Source: Diabrotica undecimpunctata | Lineage: Eukaryota > Arthropoda > Insecta > Coleoptera > Chrysomelidae | DNA: 64,000 bases | Direction: 5' to 3' | NCBI RefSeq assembly: GCF_040954645.1 | Contig: NC_092811.1 | Coordinates: forward strand, 122,223,411-122,287,410 | In this document: in pieces, positions 58,497 to 64,000 of the stretch | Numbering within the stretch: the first letter of the stretch is position 1 | How the letters are laid out: each line of letters opens with the position of its first letter | Made by a program: the position numbers and the translations under genes | Notes under the pieces: model-generated | The model's database searches: none | Seen by the model: the letters and a program-made list of their open reading frames with translations, nothing else | Told to the model about the DNA's origin: nothing

Positions 58497-58879
58497 TACA
58501 GTAGAACCTCCGTTATCCGGGGTAATGACGGGTTTGGGGGTGCACGGATAATCGAAAACACCGGATAATGGAAATACATTATTTTTTTGGCTTAATGTAA
58601 CAGATAAGAAGGATAATTAAAAAAATGTATCCGAAAACTCACTTTTATTAAAAAACAAACGTTTTTTCACATATGTATGCATTTATATGTGTATATTAAA
58701 TTATGGTATGTATGTACAGACAATAAATAAAATATATGTATATATGTATAATGAATGTACAATACTGTTTTACATACCTATGTACATATTGAATTTTCAT
58801 TTGGAGAAAAAATCAGTAATTTTAGTTTGTTTATTAAAAATTTTTGTTTTCTAATATCAGTTCTCATAATCCGTTGCAA

Positions 58880-60096
58880 GATAATTCTGTTATAATCAGC
58901 GTTCTCCTGTTCAAAATAATTTAGTAGAAGTTCTGTTGCCTCCAATGCTTGGTTGTGTTTTATTGTTTTTCTTTCCGTAACGAATAGCGAATTTTCGTTC
59001 TCATCACACAGTTTTTCATGCCATCCCTATCAACATAAATGAAATCCGGGAGAGCTTTGAAAATTTCAAGAAATTATTCCGTTTCCAGTTCTTCTGAGGT
59101 TTCTTGTACAACATCATCTTGTTCCAATATTTTCCCCCATGAAAGTTTCAATGTTTTGGAGGGTAAGTTTACCCAGGCTTCATATACTAAAAAGATGGCC
59201 CACTACACTACAAATGATAGTCCACTTTTTTAAAATTTCTTTTATTGAATCTTTGCTGTTATTCTCTTCAAGGAGAAATCTCAGGAATATTTTTTTGTAT
59301 CTTCTCTTTAAACTGGATATTACCTCTTGATCTATCGGTTGGATCAGGAATGTGACGTTTGGTGGAAGATAATGAACAAAAATTTGTCCATCTTCAGTCG
59401 TCAAGGTCGACTCAGCTGGGTGGGAAGGAGCATTGTCGAGTAATCAAACAGCTCAAAGGGGTAGACCTTTCTTTTTCAAGTGGTGACGCACTAAAGGTAC
59501 GAATTTATCTTTAAACCACGACGAAAAGATTGTTTGGTTCATCCAAGCATTTCGATGGTTGTAATAGTCACAAAGAAGACATCTTATTTCATTTCTTTGA
59601 ATGATCGAGGTTTTACCGCTTTTCCAAAAATTTTCAATAAATAATGTGGCTGAAACATTATCACCACTAAGACTCTTCCCTTGAATAGCCAACTGCCTGA
59701 TACCGTGTCTTTTTTTGAATTTGTGTAGCCATCCTTGGGAAGCAGAGAATGGCTCCTCAATTTTCAAGTTTTCATGAAACCATATAGTCTTTTCACTTAC
59801 CATTGGCCCCGAAATAGGAACTGCCTCAGCACGTTTTTGAATGAACCATTGGTAGACTTCTTCATCTAAGTCTTTTGATGAAGATTTTTTAATTGCTTTC
59901 TTAGGACACATTGTTTGCACCGCTGATGAGACGAAGTCGGAAATGTCTTTTTTCTTCTTTAAAATATCACGAACAGTTTGCTCGGCAATTCTTAATTCAC
60001 TGTCCAATTTTTTAACACTTCACCTTTTTCAACACGTTTTATATTGTTTAATTTCTGTTCAAGCGTTAAAACTACACGTTTTCTTTTCTGCGACAT
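58880..60096 (-). pseudogene. Tigger/jerky-like transposase, internally deleted
   Basis: The start is MSQKRKRVVLTLEQKLNNIK at 60096, the CENP-B-type HTH. A frameshift near 60000 leads to the second DNA-binding domain (ISDFVSSAVQTMCPKKAIKK, EEVYQWFIQKRAEAVPISGP, SASQGWLHKFKKRHGIRQLA). The expected region with the first catalytic Asp is missing between LFIENF and NHRNAWMNQTIF. The rest has LLDNAPSHP (second Asp) and YLPPNVTFLIQPIDQEVISS. The C-terminal tail runs to about 58880 in shifted frames (YEAWVNLPSKTLKLSWGKIL). Not functional. Confidence 0.85.
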
Positions 60097-60581
60097 TTCG
60101 TAAGATATTACTTTTGTTTTTCTTCTGTAGACAACAGGTCTGACTGAGTTTCTGTCAGACCTGTTAAACATGTTTGTTCGTAGAAGGTTTGAACAGGTCG
60201 ATGTTGACGAAACCCATTCGTACGAAACCACTTGCCGTGTTTTTCTATTTATTTTATCTCATTATGTATTTATTTACTTGAGTAACAATTATGTTGTGAT
60301 GTCCTCTCGTGGGAGTCACTATCCGGGTAGCTTTTAGACAGTCAGAGACAGAGTTCAAAATAAAAATAAAACTTTATTGTCTTCCTTAAATTAAATTGAC
60401 AAAAATCTTATGTACACATTTACAATTTGGTTTAGTCTTCTCAGTACCTGGCCTATTTATTCAAATTAAGCTTGACCTTGTCATATGGAACTAGTCTTAT
60501 CGGCAAGCGAGTGTGTATCTGAAATTTTACGGTAACGTTGTATCGATTTAATAACAGCGGACGATAGGTACAAAGGAAGGA

Positions 60582-60781
60582 AAGGAACTCAACACGTCCC
60601 TTAAGTGATTCGGGTTAATAGGACACTCCTCGACAGTCTCAACACGACTGCTTCAGAGTACGGGTAGTGAAGAGCTCAACACGCTCTTCGGATAGCGGCG
60701 GTATGGGAGACGGAACAACTTGTGAACTCAACACGTCCACAAGCCGGGGTAGGGAAGAAGAGAACCTTCAGTCAACACCTG
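60582..60781 (-). repeat. Series of stem-loops with constant loop GTGTTGA
   Basis: Plus-strand loop copies TCAACAC lie at 60589, 60639, 60676, 60728 and 60772. Stems flank each: 60582-60588/60596-60602, 60634-60638/60646-60650, 60669-60675/60683-60689, 60719-60727/60735-60743 and a weak 3-bp one at 60769-60781. Stem sequences differ between copies. The A.C mismatches in stems one and four become G.U pairs on the minus strand. The series starts about 30 bases downstream of the TATA box on the sense strand. Confidence 0.85.
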
Positions 60782-60812
60782 TCGATTCTGTCTCTATGAG
60801 GAAATGTTGCGG

Positions 60813-60820
60813 TTTATATA
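60813..60820 (-). promoter_or_regulatory. TATA box of the solo LTR
   Basis: TATATAAA on the minus strand, in GC-richer surroundings (CCGC before, CCGCAAC after). It is positioned in the first fifth of the LTR, and AATAAA follows about 440 bp downstream. Confidence 0.65.
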
Positions 60821-61145
60821 GCGGAGCTGTGTAATTAGTTTTGCCCTTTCTACTGTCGATACACTCCTACTTCATGGGTTGGTTCGCGCGCACGCTAGTT
60901 TAACGGTGATGGCTTTGACTCATCGTTACAATGTACATATTTAACTGTTAAAAATAAAAAATAATCTTTCGTATTCATTGTTTTCATAATAAATATTATA
61001 CATACATAAAATATATTGCGTATAAAACACTTAAAAAAATAAATACATAAATAAAAAATAACAAAAATAAAAAATTTGCTTTTTGTCACCCCGGTTAATT
61101 GGAACCCCGGTTAATAGAGCCCCGGATAATGGGGGTCCTACTGTA

Positions 61146-62226
61146 TATAACATATTCATTATCCTACATAATATAGAAGTATATAGATAAGACGTGACAT
61201 TGTTAAATATTATATTATATTATATGGGATTAAGTCAGAATTTTCCAAAGAAACCATAGTCAGAAATAACCATTTTCAAAAAAAAAAGAATTTTAAATTA
61301 AAAGAAAGAAGTTATTACAGGTGTAAAAGCCATGGACATATCGGTGCGCTGGAAGCAGAGTGTTTGGTATAGTGATCTTATGGCCACTGCACCAAAATGT
61401 CCTAAATAGGTACTGCTACGTCTGGGTTAAGAATACTGCGACGAAATGTTTCATCGTACAATGTTGTCGCTCTCATCTTTGTCTAAAACAGGACAATAAG
61501 AGCTGCTTGGAATTTGGAAAGTGTTTTAACAAAAAAAATTAACCAAAATTGTGTTTTAAATGATTAATGTACCAAAATTATTTTGTTAATTTAGCCTTGG
61601 TCTTCATGAACGTCTACACATACCGTATGTATGCCTATCTACATATTAAGCGTCAAGTTAGGTACATACATAGTCATTCGGTCTTGAACTTCACTTAAAA
61701 ATTGAAAACACATTAACACCTATCCATCCAATGTCATCAATCAATCTTGATAATGAACTAAGCAAATCGGTTCAATGCGAAGTCGCGTCACAACTGTTAT
61801 TAATATGATTACTTTAAATTGTACGTCAATGTCTCATTAACTACTTTTTATATTCTTTTATAAAAGTGGAAGTGATAATAGGGCATTGGTAATTATTTTA
61901 GTAATAAACAAGTGGTTTCTACTTATTTATATTAATTATATATTATTGAATAGTATATTACGCTTGTCCAATAAATATCAAAAAGGAACTAAACATTTAT
62001 GAAACGAACGAAATATATACATAAAAATCTCGTGTCACGAGATTTGTTTACGTTGAGGAAGGTTTAAAAGACGAAAATATAATGAAATTGTAAAGAAAAT
62101 AGTAGAAGCAACAATTTTATTTTTCCATACAAACAGTTATACAGATCACGACATTGTTTTATTGACCATACAACACAATGGCAATCGCTGTGACATGTTA
62201 CACGTTTCCACCTCTATATTCATTTC
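61146..62226. other. Unassigned stretch, possible zinc-finger remnant
   Basis: At 61310-61380 the plus strand reads RSYYRCKSHGHIGALEAECL, which faintly resembles a FLYWCH-type finger. It is not supported by flanking domains. The rest of the stretch is not recognised. Confidence 0.25.
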
Positions 62227-62238
62227 AGTAGGTACGAA

Positions 62239-62415
62239 AGCACCGACAAAAATTTTAAATTTCTAATTTAACTGAGCTGCCACCGTGCTTCGGAGGGCAC
62301 GTAAAGCCGTCGGTCCCGGCTACGAAAGTAGTCGTTAAGTCAAGTTAGGGGCGCTTGCGCGACCTGAAAACACTAACACTAGACCTTAGCCAGAAGGTTA
62401 CACGAACTTTACTTT
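62239..62415 (+). mobile_element. 177-bp short insertion (SINE or LINE 3' end), 12-bp TSD
   Basis: AGTAGGTACGAA occurs at 62227-62238 and 62416-62427. The insert contains GTGCTTCGGAGGGCACG, CCGTCGGTCCCGGCTACG and GACCTTAGCCAGAAGG. These GC-rich blocks resemble the conserved 3' ends of some insect I/Nimb-type LINEs and their SINE partners; that link is from memory. No Pol III A and B boxes were confirmed. The orientation is inferred from that resemblance. Confidence 0.65.
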
Positions 62416-62496
62416 AGTAGGTACGAATTTTAATTGTCACATTGACATAAAAAATTTCAAACAAAGTTCTGAAAGAATAAACAAATAATTATTAAA

Positions 62497-63579
62497 ATGC
62501 CTATTACGTTGTATACCGTCCAAGAAAAAATGCAACTTGTAACATGGTACTTTCAGGGTCATTCGATACGCGAAGTAATTCATTTATTTATTGTTGCCTT
62601 CGAAAATAGACCCCCACCAAGTGTTACAACAGTTAAAAATACCATTAAACATTTTCAAACTTCAGGATGTGTAAATAGTTCTAAAAAGTGTCATGAAGGT
62701 AATGATCCACGTGTTAGACCTGTCGATGAGGAGCGTCAAAACAGGGATATTAATATTTGTTCTTTTGTGGAAGCTGATGAACCCTTCAATAGTGTACAAA
62801 TTGCTAGGGAAGTTAACGTGAATGCTCGAACTGTCCAGCGAGTTCTCAAAAGGAATGGGTATCACTGTTTTAAGATACAACCAAAACAATAACTGTTTCC
62901 GGAAGATAACTTCAGGCAGATGGAGTTTTGTGAAATTATGTTAGATAAACACAATGAAAATGTACACTTTTTAAAAAATATTTTATTTTCTGACGAATCT
63001 TCATTTTCATTACATAAAAAACGCAATACATCCGTTGCAAGGTATTATTCTCGGAAAAATAAGCACCTCAGCGTTGCAGTGCGAACGCAGCATCCGCAAA
63101 AGTTAAATGTTTGGACTGGGAGGTTAGGCGACCATATTGTCGGTCCATTTTTTATCGATGAAAACCTAAACGGGCTCAAATATTTACAACTTTTACAGAA
63201 TGAGATCATTCCGGCAGTTCGACGCCTTCCCGTTAATTTTCGGGAGGTTTGTTTCCTACAGGATGGGTGTTCGACTCACAACTCTAGAACAACTATTGAC
63301 TTCCTCAATCAAACGTTTCCTGATCGACTGATAAGTACACGTGGTACAATTAAATGGCCGATTAATAACGATTTCTTTTTTTGGGGTTTTCTCAAAGAAA
63401 ACATTTAAAGGTATCAGTTTGAATGGTCCACAAACCTAGTCGAGTTACGGGCAAAAATACTTCATTTCTCTGCAAGCATTACACCAGCCCTACTCCAAAA
63501 TATGAGGAGAAATCTATATGACAGATTTGGTTACTGTTTAGCACAAGGAGGTGGAATATTTGAGCCCTTAATTCATTAA
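62497..63579 (+). pseudogene. DUF4817-type transposase, two in-frame stops
   Basis: One frame runs from MPITLYTVQEKMQLVTWYFQ (62497) to GGGIFEPLIH, with stop at 63577-63579, interrupted only by TAA at 62890-62892 and 63406-63408. It has an N-terminal HTH, a second HTH (FNSVQIAREVNVNARTVQRV), NILFSDESSFSLHKK (first Asp), GDHIVGPFFIDENLNGLKYL and CFLQDGCSTHNSR (second Asp). The third-Asp block is shortened to KWPINNDFFFWGFLKE, lacking about six residues of the SPDLTPLDF pattern. About 361 codons, near the family norm. TIRs were not located. Confidence 0.87.
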
Positions 63580-64000
63580 TCTGCTTTCCTAATTTTTATT
63601 TTTTGTTAGGTACATTTTACGAAGTTTGTATTAAGGTTTTGGGGGTTTGTATTATAGGTTCTTAATTAGGTAGTATTTTTTATGTTTAAGTTTGGAAAAA
63701 TGTTATGGTTTTTTTTTATTTAAAAGTATAAAAGATTCTTATTCTGATTTTTTTCTTCTTTCTTGTCTTATTGTTATAAGCTTTGTCCATAAAATTTGTA
63801 CAATTTTCAGTGACAATAAAGCATATTACTTATTTACTTACTTATTTATTTGTATTGCTATTAAGTCTAAAAAATAACCAAAAAATTAGTTTTAGAGCAT
63901 TATAATAAATATACTCTAGAGATGGGATTGCAATAAATCTTAATTCCTATGGTCAACAAAACAATGTCGTTATCTGTATATACTTCTATGGATTGACGCC
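63580..64000. other. AT-rich window end
   Basis: A TTATTTACTTACTTATTTAT run lies at 63827-63848. No gene recognised. The expected right TIR of the 62497 transposon was not found here. Confidence 0.35.

Larger units (their letters stand above)
60295..60930 (-). mobile_element. Solo LTR, 636 bp, 4-bp TSD, with hairpin series
   Basis: ATGT flanks it at 60291-60294 and 60931-60934. On the minus strand it runs TGTAACGATGAG ... GGACATCACA, the TG...CA pattern. The sense orientation is set by TATATAAA at 60820-60813 and AATAAA at 60378-60373, both on the minus strand in the right order. Between them lie five stem-loops with one loop sequence. No internal retroelement sequence remains. It inserted between the transposase start and the right TIR of the Tigger element. 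Confidence 0.9.
58499..61143 (-). mobile_element. Tigger/pogo DNA transposon, interrupted by a solo LTR
   Basis: The ends CAGTAGAACCTCCGTTATCC and the inverted CAGTAGGACCCCCATTATCC are flanked by TA at 58497-58498 and 61144-61145. CCGG-rich subterminal repeats (CCGGATAAT, CCGGTTAAT) recur at both ends. The transposase is on the minus strand. Excluding the LTR the element is about 2.0 kb. Confidence 0.93.

Noticed and set aside
62273..62360. tRNA-like GC-rich folds
   Set aside because: I could not form a cloverleaf with TPsiC and anticodon arms; the segment lies inside a TSD-flanked short insertion.

Overview
The window reads as intergenic, transposon-saturated chromosomal DNA from an arthropod, most likely an insect and perhaps a beetle (the beetle guess rests on element style only). 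The base composition is AT-rich, there are long (AT)n microsatellites, and I find no convincing host gene, tRNA, rRNA or CRISPR array. Almost every open frame longer than about 100 residues that means anything is a piece of a mobile element. Older insertions are broken by younger ones, and many boundaries can be read to the base from target-site duplications (TSDs).

Layout. 0-6.4 kb: non-LTR retrotransposon remnants (26-404, 1238-2725, 2860-3120) and a MULE DNA transposon (3541-5497) with inverted arms of a repeated motif. 6.4-10.1 kb: one TA-flanked Tc1/mariner-type element with long terminal inverted repeats (TIRs), whose transposase is split by four younger insertions: an RTE tail, a mini-mariner, a solo LTR and another LINE tail. 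10.1-23.2 kb: further broken LINEs (11.0-12.5, 14.8-16.1, 18.1-19.8, 22.3-23.2 kb), one carrying a perfect 31-bp fold-back, and a 140-bp tandem repeat. 23.2-26.8 kb: a 3.55-kb transposon with about 500-bp TIRs, carrying its own nested MITE. 26.9-40.1 kb: an (AT)n-rich block holding a pogo/Tigger-like element, a full-length 8.4-kb Ty3/gypsy element with near-identical LTRs, and an orphan LTR with a polypurine tract. 40.7-46.3 kb: a 93-bp minisatellite invaded by an RTE-type LINE with an intact frame, followed by a second LINE with a different tail type. 48-53 kb: a small palindromic-TIR MITE and a hAT element with an 8-bp TSD inserted in a LINE tail. 53.8-57.3 kb: a fold-back repeat, a transposase with D-82-E spacing and a Jockey tail. 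58.5-61.1 kb: a Tigger/pogo element interrupted by a 636-bp solo LTR. 62.2-63.6 kb: a 177-bp short insertion with a 12-bp TSD and a third transposase of the DUF4817-like group.

The genes do not form a pathway. The window is a stratified record of insertions. Transposases act on their own TIRs, non-LTR reverse transcriptases prime at chromosomal nicks, and the gypsy element encodes gag, protease, RT, RNase H and integrase. The observation I rate highest is inside the solo LTR at 60295-60930: a series of stem-loops with one constant 7-nt loop and different stems. Their mismatches become G.U wobble pairs only on the LTR sense strand, which suggests an RNA structure just downstream of the LTR promoter.
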